DNA of 64,000 nt. It comes from Comamonadaceae bacterium M7527. Its GTDB lineage: Bacteria; Pseudomonadota; Gammaproteobacteria; Burkholderiales; Burkholderiaceae_C. Below, piece after piece: positions 16,567-24,353 of the stretch (positions are counted from its first letter, which is position 1; every line of letters starts with the position of its first letter). The stretch covers positions 682,001 through 746,000 of the forward strand of contig CP087990.1 of the NCBI GenBank assembly GCA_021044545.1. The letters are read 5' to 3'. Under the pieces are notes generated by a model, which made no database searches, had not been told where the DNA came from, and was given only the letters and a program-made list of their open reading frames with translations. Both the position numbers and the translations under genes were made by a program.

Positions 16567-17760
16567 ATGAGCGTTGGCAATTATGTCACCCGCATCATCC
16601 AGGACCCCGCCAGCATTGCGCAAGACCAGTGGGATGGCTTGCTTTTGGCGTGTGCCGGCAACGCATCGCTAAACCCCTTCGTGCGCCACGCATACATAGC
16701 AGCCATGCACAGCAGCGCCAGCGCCGTGGCCGATACAGGCTGGCAGCCCTATTTTGTAAGCCTGTGGCACGCTGACGAACAACGCTTGGTGGGCGTGTGC
16801 CCCATGTACGTGAAGTCACACTCTTACGGCGAATACGTGTTTGATTTTGCCTGGGCACGCGCCTACCAGGAGCATGGCCTGACTTACTACCCCAAGGCCG
16901 TGATTGCGCCACCGTTTACACCCGTGCCAGGGCCGCGCTTGATCGCGGCAACAGCAGCAGACCAATCGGCATTGCTGGCTGCCACCGTGCAAACCTGTAC
17001 TGATATTGGCGTGTCGTCCCTACACGCCTTGTTTATCAGCGAGTCAGACCGCGCTGCGTGCGAAGCGCAAGGTCTGTTGATGCGCCAGACCGTACAGTTT
17101 CATTGGCACAACACGCAACCAGGCTACGACAGCTTTGATGCGTTTTTAGCCACGTTGGCACAAGACAAGCGCAAGAAAATCAGGCAAGAGCGGCGCAAAG
17201 TGTCAGACGCAGGCGTACGCTTTGAAACCAGACGCGGTACTGACATCACAGCAGATGACTGGCAATTGTTCTACCGCTGCTACCAGCAAACCTATCTGGA
17301 ACACGGCAACGCGCCCTACCTCACGCCCGCGTTTTTTCAAGCCATGCGCGAGCACATGCCGCACAACTGGTTGATGTGCGTGGCCTACTCACCGTCTGAC
17401 CAAGCCTTTGCCTGTAGCCTGATTGGCCTGGAGCTGGACAGCGACGGCCGGGCCATTGCCGCCTTTGGCCGCTACTGGGGAGCCTTGGCGCGTTTGGACT
17501 GCCTGCACTTTGAAGCCTGTTACTACCAACCACTGGCCTGGTGCATAGACAACGGCGTGGCCCGCTTCGAGGGCGGCGCCCAAGGCGAGCACAAAATGGC
17601 CAGAGCCCTCATGCCCCAAACCACCTACAGCGCCCACTGGCTAGCCCACCCAGCTTTCGCCGACGCCGTAGACCGCTACCTGGAGCGTGAAACGCAAGGT
17701 ATGCAAGCCTATGTTCAGGATTTGCAAGCCCACAGCCCGTTTAAAACACGCGCAGATTGA
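16567..17760 (+). CDS. GNAT-fold protein of the FemAB-like / DUF482 family
   Basis: 397 residues from the ATG at 16567; a GTG five codons upstream is an alternative. The sequence matches the peptidogalycan biosynthesis-like family: NPFVRHAYIAAMHSS at the start, PYFVSLW, a conserved middle YYPKAVIAPPFTPVPGPR, KRKKIRQERRKV and the C-terminal FEGGAQGEHKMARAL. It probably has two GNAT-like halves, as FemX/FemAB do. No member of this family has a settled substrate; transfer of an acyl or aminoacyl group is the inference. No signal peptide or membrane helix. Confidence 0.75.
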   Translation: MSVGNYVTRIIQDPASIAQDQWDGLLLACAGNASLNPFVRHAYIAAMHSSASAVADTGWQPYFVSLWHADEQRLVGVCPMYVKSHSYGEYVFDFAWARAYQEHGLTYYPKAVIAPPFTPVPGPRLIAATAADQSALLAATVQTCTDIGVSSLHALFISESDRAACEAQGLLMRQTVQFHWHNTQPGYDSFDAFLATLAQDKRKKIRQERRKVSDAGVRFETRRGTDITADDWQLFYRCYQQTYLEHGNAPYLTPAFFQAMREHMPHNWLMCVAYSPSDQAFACSLIGLELDSDGRAIAAFGRYWGALARLDCLHFEACYYQPLAWCIDNGVARFEGGAQGEHKMARALMPQTTYSAHWLAHPAFADAVDRYLERETQGMQAYVQDLQAHSPFKTRAD

Positions 17761-17838
17761 CGCGCAGCCGTATCACGTTGGGCCTGCCCAACCCCGCTGG
17801 GGCTGAACCGGGTTTAGGGTGCAGGCACCCCAATTAAT

Positions 17839-18369
17839 TTACTTGGCGGCGTAATTGGCGATACCGTCTGTAATTTCTTTATGGGCGGCGGCTTTACCCT
17901 CCCAGCCCACAACCTTGACCCACTTGCCTTTTTCCAGGTCTTTGTAGTGCTCGAAAAAGTGGGCGATTTGGGCCTTGGTGGCTTCTGCCACGTCGCCAAT
18001 GTCTTGCACGTTGGCATTGGTTGGCAATAGCTTGTCTGTGGGCACTGCCAGTACCTTGCCGTCCATGCCGCCTTCGTCTTCCATGTTCAAGATGCCTACG
18101 GCACGGCAAGGAATCACCACGCCTGGGGGCAATGGGAAGGGGGTCATTACCAATACGTCTACCGGATCACCGTCACCCGCGATGGTTTGTGGCACATAGC
18201 CATAGTTTGTGGGGTAGTGCATGGCGGTGCCCACAAAGCGGTCTACGAAAATCGCACCGGTATCTTTGTCAACTTCGTACTTCACGGGGTCTGCGTTGGC
18301 AGAAATCTCGATGATGACGTTGAATGCGTCTGGAACGTTTTTACCGGGCGTGACGTTGTTTAAGGACAT
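17839..18369 (-). CDS. ppa: Inorganic pyrophosphatase (family I)
   Basis: 176 residues, typical for the bacterial hexameric enzyme. The metal-binding signature DGDPVDVLV (near residue 67) and a second acidic cluster, EDEGGMDGKVLAVP (near 98), are complete, as is FFEHYKDLEKGKWVKV. It hydrolyses pyrophosphate from biosynthesis in the cytoplasm. Monocistronic. A GGGTGC/GCACCC repeat after the stop lacks a T-run, so I do not call it a terminator. Confidence 0.97.
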   Translation of the reverse strand: MSLNNVTPGKNVPDAFNVIIEISANADPVKYEVDKDTGAIFVDRFVGTAMHYPTNYGYVPQTIAGDGDPVDVLVMTPFPLPPGVVIPCRAVGILNMEDEGGMDGKVLAVPTDKLLPTNANVQDIGDVAEATKAQIAHFFEHYKDLEKGKWVKVVGWEGKAAAHKEITDGIANYAAK

Positions 18370-18518
18370 AAGTTCTCTCTAGGGTCTAAAAATGGGGCTG
18401 GCACCATGCAGCATGGGTGGGCCAATTGGGGCTGATTTTACTGAACTGTAGCTGACACAAGACCAATGGTATTCGCGCTGCAACATGCAAGGCGGCATGC
18501 TTGCAGCACAATATAGCC

Positions 18519-19667
18519 ATGGCTACTTCCAATACACGCGTCATCCCTGTTGTAAAAGCTCAACCCGCCGCCCTCGCCTGGCCAGATGTTGGCAACGTGT
18601 CGGCCGGCCCCAACACCGCTGACCAGCTGGGTAGGCACTTGCGCGACCTGCGCATCAGCGTGACGGACAAATGTAATTTCAGGTGCAGCTACTGCATGCC
18701 CAAGAGTGTGTTCAACCGCGACCATGTGTATTTGGCCCAAAGCGAATTGCTGAGTTTTGAGGAAATCACCGCTGTGGCACAAGCCGCAACCCAGCTGGGC
18801 GTTCGCAAACTGCGCATTACCGGCGGTGAGCCACTGCTGCGCAAGCACCTGCATGTGCTCATAGCCCAACTCAGCGCCCTGCGCACAACAGACGGCAAGC
18901 CGCTAGACCTTACGCTCACCACCAACGCCAGCTTGTTGGCGCGCCAAGCCCAAGCGCTGAAAGACGCGGGCCTGAACCGCCTGACCATCAGCCTGGACGC
19001 TTTGGACGACCTGGTATTTCGGCAAATGAACGACATGGACTTTCCGGTAGCCGACGTGCTCAAAGGCATAGAAGCAGCGCAAACGGCGGGCTTTGACAAC
19101 ATCAAAGTGAATATGGTGGTCAAGCGCGGCACCAACGAAGACCAGATTGTGCCCATGGCCAGGCACTTCAGAGGCACAGGCGTGGCACTTCGCTTTATCG
19201 AGTACATGGACGTAGGAGCCAGCAACGGCTGGCGCATGGACGAGGTGCTGCCCAGCGCCGATGTACTGGCCTTGCTGCAAACCCACTGGCCCATGCAGGC
19301 CTTGAAGGCCAACAGCAGCGGCGAGACCGCCAAACGGTTTGGCTACGTGGGCGCACATGGACAGGTAGACCCAGGCCTGGGCGAGGTAGGCTTTATCTCC
19401 AGTGTGACCCAGGCCTTTTGCCATGAGTGCAACCGTGCACGCCTGTCAACAGACGGCAAGCTGTTCAACTGCTTGTTTGCAAGCGCAGGCTTTGACATGA
19501 AAGGCCTGATACGCAACGCCAAGGTCACCACGCCAGACGCCATAGCGAACTATTTGGCCGCGGCTTGGGGCGCACGCGCAGACCAGTACTCAGCGCTCAG
19601 GCAAGCTGGTGTGCTGCCGGCTGGCAATGCCGAACAACGCATTGAGATGAGTTACATAGGCGGTTAA
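18519..19667 (+). CDS. moaA: GTP 3',8-cyclase (molybdenum cofactor biosynthesis protein A)
   Basis: 382 residues from the ATG at 18519; a TTG six codons upstream is possible. The radical-SAM cluster motif CNFRCSYC (near residue 53) and the second, C-terminal 4Fe-4S motif CHECNRAR...C (near 310) are complete, and the protein ends in the conserved Gly-Gly needed for activity. It converts GTP to 3',8-cyclo-GTP, the first step of molybdopterin synthesis. The first 30 residues are a variable extension. No other moa gene is in the window. An O2-sensitive enzyme is implied by the clusters. Confidence 0.95.
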   Translation: MATSNTRVIPVVKAQPAALAWPDVGNVSAGPNTADQLGRHLRDLRISVTDKCNFRCSYCMPKSVFNRDHVYLAQSELLSFEEITAVAQAATQLGVRKLRITGGEPLLRKHLHVLIAQLSALRTTDGKPLDLTLTTNASLLARQAQALKDAGLNRLTISLDALDDLVFRQMNDMDFPVADVLKGIEAAQTAGFDNIKVNMVVKRGTNEDQIVPMARHFRGTGVALRFIEYMDVGASNGWRMDEVLPSADVLALLQTHWPMQALKANSSGETAKRFGYVGAHGQVDPGLGEVGFISSVTQAFCHECNRARLSTDGKLFNCLFASAGFDMKGLIRNAKVTTPDAIANYLAAAWGARADQYSALRQAGVLPAGNAEQRIEMSYIGG

Positions 19668-19736
19668 GCCAGCGGCTTGTCACAAGGCCGCCAATAACCA
19701 AAGCCACAGCCAAACCCACAGTCATCAGCAGCCGGC

Positions 19737-20174
19737 TTAAAGGCTGTCTACACCTTTGTTGGCCAGCATGTCGGCGCGCTCGTTGCCAGGGTCACCAGCA
19801 TGGCCTTTGACCCAGCGCCACGTTAGTTCATGCTCGGTATTGGCCACCAGATCATCAAGGGTTTGCCACAAGTCAACGTTTTTAACGGGCTGCTTGGCCG
19901 CTGTTTTCCAGCCTCGCGCTTTCCAGCCCTTGACCCACTCTGTAATGCCCTTGCGCACGTACTCGCTATCCAGGTACAGCGTAACCTTGCATGGGCGCTT
20001 CAAGGCTTGCAAGGCCTTGATAACGGCCATCATTTCCATGCGGTTGTTGGTGGTGTTGGCTTCGCCGCCAAACAACTCTTTTTCGGTGCCTGCGCTTTTT
20101 AAAAATACGCCCCAACCGCCAGGGCCTGGGTTACCTTTGCAAGCGCCGTCTGTGTAAATGATGACTTCGTTCAT
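19737..20174 (-). CDS. rnhA: Ribonuclease HI
   Basis: 145 residues from the ATG at 20174; the frame runs further upstream to 20375 inside the methyltransferase gene without similarity. The catalytic carboxylates are present: Asp in IYTDGACKGNPGPGGWG, Glu in NRMEMMAVI, Asp in YLDSEYV and Asp in GNERAD. It removes RNA from RNA-DNA hybrids. The start overlaps the methyltransferase stop by ATGA, so translation is coupled. The pair lies opposite gloB, an arrangement common in proteobacteria. Confidence 0.97.
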   Translation of the reverse strand: MNEVIIYTDGACKGNPGPGGWGVFLKSAGTEKELFGGEANTTNNRMEMMAVIKALQALKRPCKVTLYLDSEYVRKGITEWVKGWKARGWKTAAKQPVKNVDLWQTLDDLVANTEHELTWRWVKGHAGDPGNERADMLANKGVDSL

Positions 20175-20968
20175 GGGGAGGGATTGTCGTTCATAACGCG
20201 CGCGGGTTGCTTGGCTGCCACTCTGGCCCGGCCACGCACACGTTTGCGACTCCAGCTGGGGCCCATCACGCGCATGCCGCGTACTTTTTTTACGGCCACC
20301 AGCATGTATACGCCACCGGCAAACGGCCACAGCCTGGCGCCCCACCGCTCCAGCCAAGCCCAACGCTGAGCCCACTTGGACGAGGCAACACCCGGGCGGT
20401 ACATACCGGTTTTAACCAATTGCACCTCAAAGCCCAGCAGCTTTAACCAGTCGCGCAAGCGCCACAAACCAATCCAGTGCCTGGCTGCCACATCAAACGG
20501 CGCGAACTGCGCCCCGCCCTTCAAGCCAAAGCGCTGCGACCAATCAAACCGGCTCTGGCGCACAGACCACAGGCTGAATGGGTTTAGCCCCGCAATCACC
20601 ACATGCCCCTCAGGCATCAGCACTCTGGCCACCTCGCGCAGCGTCGCGTGCGGGTCAGCCGCGCGCTCCAAGGTATGGGGTATGACCACCAGGTCCAGGC
20701 TGGAAGACTCAAATGGCAAGGCGTGGCTGTCGCAATCAAGGTCTACCTCTGCGCCTGGGGCAGTGCCCAAAGCGCGGCAGTCTGGCCCGTAGCTGTCCAC
20801 TTGCGCCAACCACTGGTGCGGCATGCGATTGGCGCTCAGACCGTCTAGCTCCGGCAAACCCAGCTGGATGGCATGGTAGCCAAACAGGTCGCGCACAACC
20901 TCATCTGTGTTGGCTTGCAGCCAATCTAGCCAGCATTGCCGCAAAAAGTCATGGGAATTGGTAAGCAA
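20171..20968 (-). CDS. Class I SAM-dependent methyltransferase upstream of rnhA
   Basis: 265 residues from a TTG at 20968, the only reasonable start I see before the conserved region; upstream lies the divergent gloB. The SAM-binding domain is a methyltransf_11 type: a degenerate first motif near PGAEVDLDCDSHALPFESSSLDLVVIPHTLE-like sequence (residues 75-105) and VLMPEGHVVIAGLNPFSLW (near 120). The C-terminal 60 residues are basic and include hydrophobic stretches. Genes of this type sit between gloB and rnhA in many proteobacteria; the substrate is unknown. Confidence 0.82.
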   Translation of the reverse strand: MLTNSHDFLRQCWLDWLQANTDEVVRDLFGYHAIQLGLPELDGLSANRMPHQWLAQVDSYGPDCRALGTAPGAEVDLDCDSHALPFESSSLDLVVIPHTLERAADPHATLREVARVLMPEGHVVIAGLNPFSLWSVRQSRFDWSQRFGLKGGAQFAPFDVAARHWIGLWRLRDWLKLLGFEVQLVKTGMYRPGVASSKWAQRWAWLERWGARLWPFAGGVYMLVAVKKVRGMRVMGPSWSRKRVRGRARVAAKQPARVMNDNPSP

Positions 20969-21058
20969 ACTTAGAATATCCGGGTAGCAAATAACGACAC
21001 GCCACGTGACAATCCCCTATTGTCGTGTGTCACATCGGCGCAGGCCACGAGAAACCCC

Positions 21059-21853
21059 ATGCATTTATTGCCCATTCCCGCTTTTGACGACAACTACCTG
21101 TGGCTGCTGCACGACGGCCAACAAGCCTTGGTGGTTGACCCTGGCGACGCCGCCCCTGTGCAGGCCACGCTGGCGCAGCTGGACTTGGATCTGGTGGCTA
21201 TTTTGGTCACGCACCACCACGGTGACCACACCGGCGGCGTATTGGCGCTGCAACAGCAATATGCCTGCGATGTGTATTACCCAGCCAACGAGCAGCTCGG
21301 TTTCGTAAATCAGCTGGACAGCGCCAAGGGCCACGCTGTGCGCGGCTCAGACACATTGAACGTGCTGGGCACCACGTTTACCACGCTGGATGTACCTGGC
21401 CACACGCTGGGGCATGTGGCGTTTCATGCCGCAGACGTTGCAGACTTGGGTAGCGTCTTGTTTTGTGGTGACACCTTGTTTTCTGGGGGCTGCGGCCGGT
21501 TGTTTGAGGGCACGCCTGCGCAAATGCGCGCCTCGCTGGCGCAGCTGGCTGCGCTACCCCCACAGACTTGGGTGTGCTGTGCACACGAGTACACCTTATC
21601 AAATTTAAAATTTGCCCGCGCTGTCGATCCGCAAAACCAAGCCTTACTGGGTTACAGTTCTACAGTCGAATCATTGCGCGCTAAAGGCTTGCCCACGCTG
21701 CCTGTGCGCCTTGGTACCGAGTGTGAGATCAACCCCTTTTTGCGTGTCAACCATGTTGACATTGCAACCAGTGTGTTGAGCCAATTTCCCCAAACACCTG
21801 CGCAACCTGATGCCATTTTTGGTGCCTTGCGCGCGTGGAAAAATAATTTCTAA
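21059..21853 (+). CDS. gloB: Hydroxyacylglutathione hydrolase (glyoxalase II)
   Basis: 264 residues from the ATG at 21059 (HLLPIPAFDDNY is the family N-terminus; the frame extends to 21020). The metallo-beta-lactamase motif THHHGDHTGG (near residue 52) and further metal ligands in VPGHTLGHVAF and CGDTLFSGGCGR are complete, and the C-terminal glutathione-binding region with the FLRVN element is present. It hydrolyses S-lactoylglutathione to lactate and glutathione. mltD follows after 7 bp, so the two are co-transcribed. Confidence 0.96.
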   Translation: MHLLPIPAFDDNYLWLLHDGQQALVVDPGDAAPVQATLAQLDLDLVAILVTHHHGDHTGGVLALQQQYACDVYYPANEQLGFVNQLDSAKGHAVRGSDTLNVLGTTFTTLDVPGHTLGHVAFHAADVADLGSVLFCGDTLFSGGCGRLFEGTPAQMRASLAQLAALPPQTWVCCAHEYTLSNLKFARAVDPQNQALLGYSSTVESLRAKGLPTLPVRLGTECEINPFLRVNHVDIATSVLSQFPQTPAQPDAIFGALRAWKNNF

Positions 21854-21860
21854 ATTGCCA

Positions 21861-23267
21861 ATGCTGTTTATTGTTTACCGCCGCGCTGTGTTGGCGCTGC
21901 TGGGTGTGACCGCCGTTGTGTTGTCTGGTTGTGCAAGCCTGGCTGTGCCAGGCAGTGCAAGCCAACCTGCAAGAGCCTCTACCGCTGACTATTCAGGCCC
22001 TGCCGTCATACCAGAAGGGCCTCTAAGCCAGCTGGACGCAGCCACGGCCACCAACCTCGGCGGTGTGGCTGCAACCGCCCCACCACAAGACATGTGGGAG
22101 CGTATACGTCGCGGCTTTGCCATGCCCGATATTGACGGCAAGTTGGTGGACTCACGTGTGCAGTGGTACGCCTCTCGCCCTGACTACATAGACCGCATGT
22201 CTGAGCGCTCCAGCCGCTATATTTTTTATATTGTGGACGAGCTGGAGCGCAGAAGAATGCCCAGCGAACTGGCCCTGCTTCCCTACATTGAAAGCGCCTT
22301 CAACCCGCAGGCAGTCTCTCATGCCAAAGCCGCTGGCATGTGGCAATTCATGCCAGCTACCGGTCGCTCTTTTGACCTGCGCCAAAACTCTTTTCGTGAC
22401 GACAGACGCGATGTCATTGCCTCAACCAACGCTGCGCTCGATTACTTGGAGAGCCTGCACAAACAGTTTGGTGACTGGCATCTGGCGCTGGCGGCCTACA
22501 ACTGGGGGCAAGGCAATGTGCGCCGCGCCATCGCCCGCAACAAAGCCGCAGGCAAAGGTACGGGCTACCTGGACTTGCGCATGCCAGCAGAAACGCGTAA
22601 TTACGTGCCCAAGCTGCAGGCCGTTAAAAATATTGTTAGCAACCCAAGTGCCTACTCGGTAGACCTGCCCTCCATCCCCAACCACCCGTTTTTTGATGTG
22701 GTCACCATTGAGCGCGACATAGACGTGAGCTTGGCCGCTGAATTCGCAGGCGTCTCTGTAGACGCCTTTAGAACGCTTAACCCGTCGTTAAAACACCCGG
22801 TTATTTTGGCCAACGGCACACCCTCCATCTTGCTGCCGTGGGACAACGCCGCGGACTTCAAGATACGACTCAAGGCACACAGCGGACCTCTGGCCTCCTG
22901 GACTGCATTTGTGGTGAAGCGCAACATGAAGCCGCGTGACCTGGCCAAGCAAGTTGGCATGTCAGAGTCAGAGCTGCGCCAGGTCAACAACATCCCACCT
23001 CGCATGCTGGTGCGCAAAGGCTCTACCGTGCTGATCAAGCGAAGCGCCAACAAAACTGCCAACGTAACCGAATACGTTGCCGACAACGCCCAGCTGGCAT
23101 TGGCGCCAGAGTTCAGCAAGCTGCGCGTGAAGGTGCGCAAGGGTGACACCTTGTCAGGAATAGCGCGCAAATACGGCGTGTCGGTAAGCGCCATCACCAA
23201 GTGGAACAACTTGAAATCGCGCAGCTACATTCGCATAGGCCAGACACTGATCGTGCAGGTGCGCTAA
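21861..23267 (+). CDS. mltD: Membrane-bound lytic murein transglycosylase D
   Basis: 468 residues from the ATG at 21861. The signal ends in VVLSGCASL, a lipobox, so the protein should be an outer-membrane lipoprotein facing the periplasm. The SLT domain (about 110-240) has the catalytic Glu in LLPYIESAFNPQAVS and the AAGMWQFMPATGR motif. Two degenerate and one clear LysM modules follow, the last being VRKGDTLSGIARKYGVSV at the C-terminus (near 425). It cleaves glycan strands to 1,6-anhydro ends. Convergent with recR; only 31 bp between stops and no obvious terminator. Confidence 0.93.
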   Translation: MLFIVYRRAVLALLGVTAVVLSGCASLAVPGSASQPARASTADYSGPAVIPEGPLSQLDAATATNLGGVAATAPPQDMWERIRRGFAMPDIDGKLVDSRVQWYASRPDYIDRMSERSSRYIFYIVDELERRRMPSELALLPYIESAFNPQAVSHAKAAGMWQFMPATGRSFDLRQNSFRDDRRDVIASTNAALDYLESLHKQFGDWHLALAAYNWGQGNVRRAIARNKAAGKGTGYLDLRMPAETRNYVPKLQAVKNIVSNPSAYSVDLPSIPNHPFFDVVTIERDIDVSLAAEFAGVSVDAFRTLNPSLKHPVILANGTPSILLPWDNAADFKIRLKAHSGPLASWTAFVVKRNMKPRDLAKQVGMSESELRQVNNIPPRMLVRKGSTVLIKRSANKTANVTEYVADNAQLALAPEFSKLRVKVRKGDTLSGIARKYGVSVSAITKWNNLKSRSYIRIGQTLIVQVR

Positions 23268-23298
23268 CGCTTTCTACAGTATTTCTAGTTGCTGGTTG

Positions 23299-23952
23299 CT
23301 AGCGCCTGGCCAGCAAGGAGTGCGCGATAGTGCCCAGGTCAACGTACTCCAGTTCGCTGCCCACCGGCACACCTCGCGACAGGCGCGTGACGCGCAGCGG
23401 TAAATCTTTCATGGCCTGCGCAATCACGTGGGCTGTGGCCTCACCTTCTGCCGTGAAATTGGTGGCCAAAATAACCTCTGCAACCGGCACTTGCGCGTGC
23501 TCAGGGATTTGAGCCGCCAGCTCAGCATCTTCCCCTTGCTGGGCCAGCTCTGGATTGATGCGGTCAAACAATCGGCGCAAGCCAATCTCTTTGGGCCCTA
23601 CACCGTCCAAAGGGCTTAGGCGCCCCATGAGCACAAAGTACAAGCCCTGAAAGGCACCCGTGCGCTCAAGCGCGGCTTGGTCGGCGGGCGTCTCCACCAC
23701 ACACAATTGCGTGGCGTCTCTTGTGGCGTCTGAGCAAGTGGCGCACACCACCGCTTCAGTCAATGTGTAGCAACAGGCGCAGTGACGAATGCGCGCCGCG
23801 GCTTCATCAAGCGCGCGGGCAATGTGACGTGCGCCCTCTACGTCTTGCTGCATGAGGTGAAACGCCATGCGCGCAGCCGACTTCGCCCCGACGCCTGGCA
23901 AGCGTTGCAGGGCAAGCGTTAGCTGGTCTAAAGCACCACCGGGTTGAGCCAT
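23299..23952 (-). CDS. recR: Recombination protein RecR
   Basis: 217 residues, slightly longer than usual. Helix-hairpin-helix at the start (LQRLPGVGAKSAARMAFHL), a C4 zinc finger (CACCYTLTEAVVCATC, near residue 58) and a Toprim domain (about 82-180, ending in ATNFTAEGEATAHVI). RecR works with RecO and RecF to load RecA at gaps. It follows ybaB after 10 bp in the dnaX-ybaB-recR operon. Confidence 0.96.
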   Translation of the reverse strand: MAQPGGALDQLTLALQRLPGVGAKSAARMAFHLMQQDVEGARHIARALDEAAARIRHCACCYTLTEAVVCATCSDATRDATQLCVVETPADQAALERTGAFQGLYFVLMGRLSPLDGVGPKEIGLRRLFDRINPELAQQGEDAELAAQIPEHAQVPVAEVILATNFTAEGEATAHVIAQAMKDLPLRVTRLSRGVPVGSELEYVDLGTIAHSLLARR

Positions 23953-23962
23953 ACAGATAGGC

Positions 23963-24292
23963 TTAGAAAGGCAACTTCATGCCGCCCATGCCAGGCATAC
24001 CCGCGGTAATTTTGCCCAGCTTGGCCTCTGACGTGGCTTCTGCGTTACGCACTGCATCGTTAAACGCCGCAGCCACCAAGTCTTCCAGCATATCTTTGTC
24101 GTCACCCATTAGTGAGGGGTCAATCTCCACGCGACGCACATCGTTTTTGCAGGTCATGGTGACCTTTACCAAGCCTGAGCCGGACTGGCCCTGCACCTCG
24201 ATATTGGCCAACTCGGCCTGCGCTTTTTTGAGGTTGTCTTGCATGGCCTGCGCTTGCTTCATCAAGCCTGCCATTTGTCCCTTGTTAAACAT
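23963..24292 (-). CDS. ybaB: Nucleoid-associated protein YbaB/EbfC
   Basis: 109 residues from the ATG at 24292, which has AAAGGA 6-8 bp upstream; an in-frame start five codons earlier lacks this. The YbaB core is clear: KGQMAGLMKQAQAMQDNLKKAQ forms the first coiled helix, followed by VKVTMTCKNDVRRVEIDPSL. The C-terminal tail is Met/Gly-rich (MPGMGGMKLPF). It is a dimeric DNA-binding protein. Between dnaX and recR in the standard order, with 61 bp to dnaX. Confidence 0.95.
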   Translation of the reverse strand: MFNKGQMAGLMKQAQAMQDNLKKAQAELANIEVQGQSGSGLVKVTMTCKNDVRRVEIDPSLMGDDKDMLEDLVAAAFNDAVRNAEATSEAKLGKITAGMPGMGGMKLPF

Positions 24293-24353
24293 GTTGTGTC
24301 CTTTCAATAAACCAAGTGGGTAACAATTTTTTTACATCAGACTGCACTGCCCC

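Noticed and set aside
17761..17838. GGGTGC-AG-GCACCC as a ppa terminator
   Set aside because: Two-base loop and no T-run on either side.
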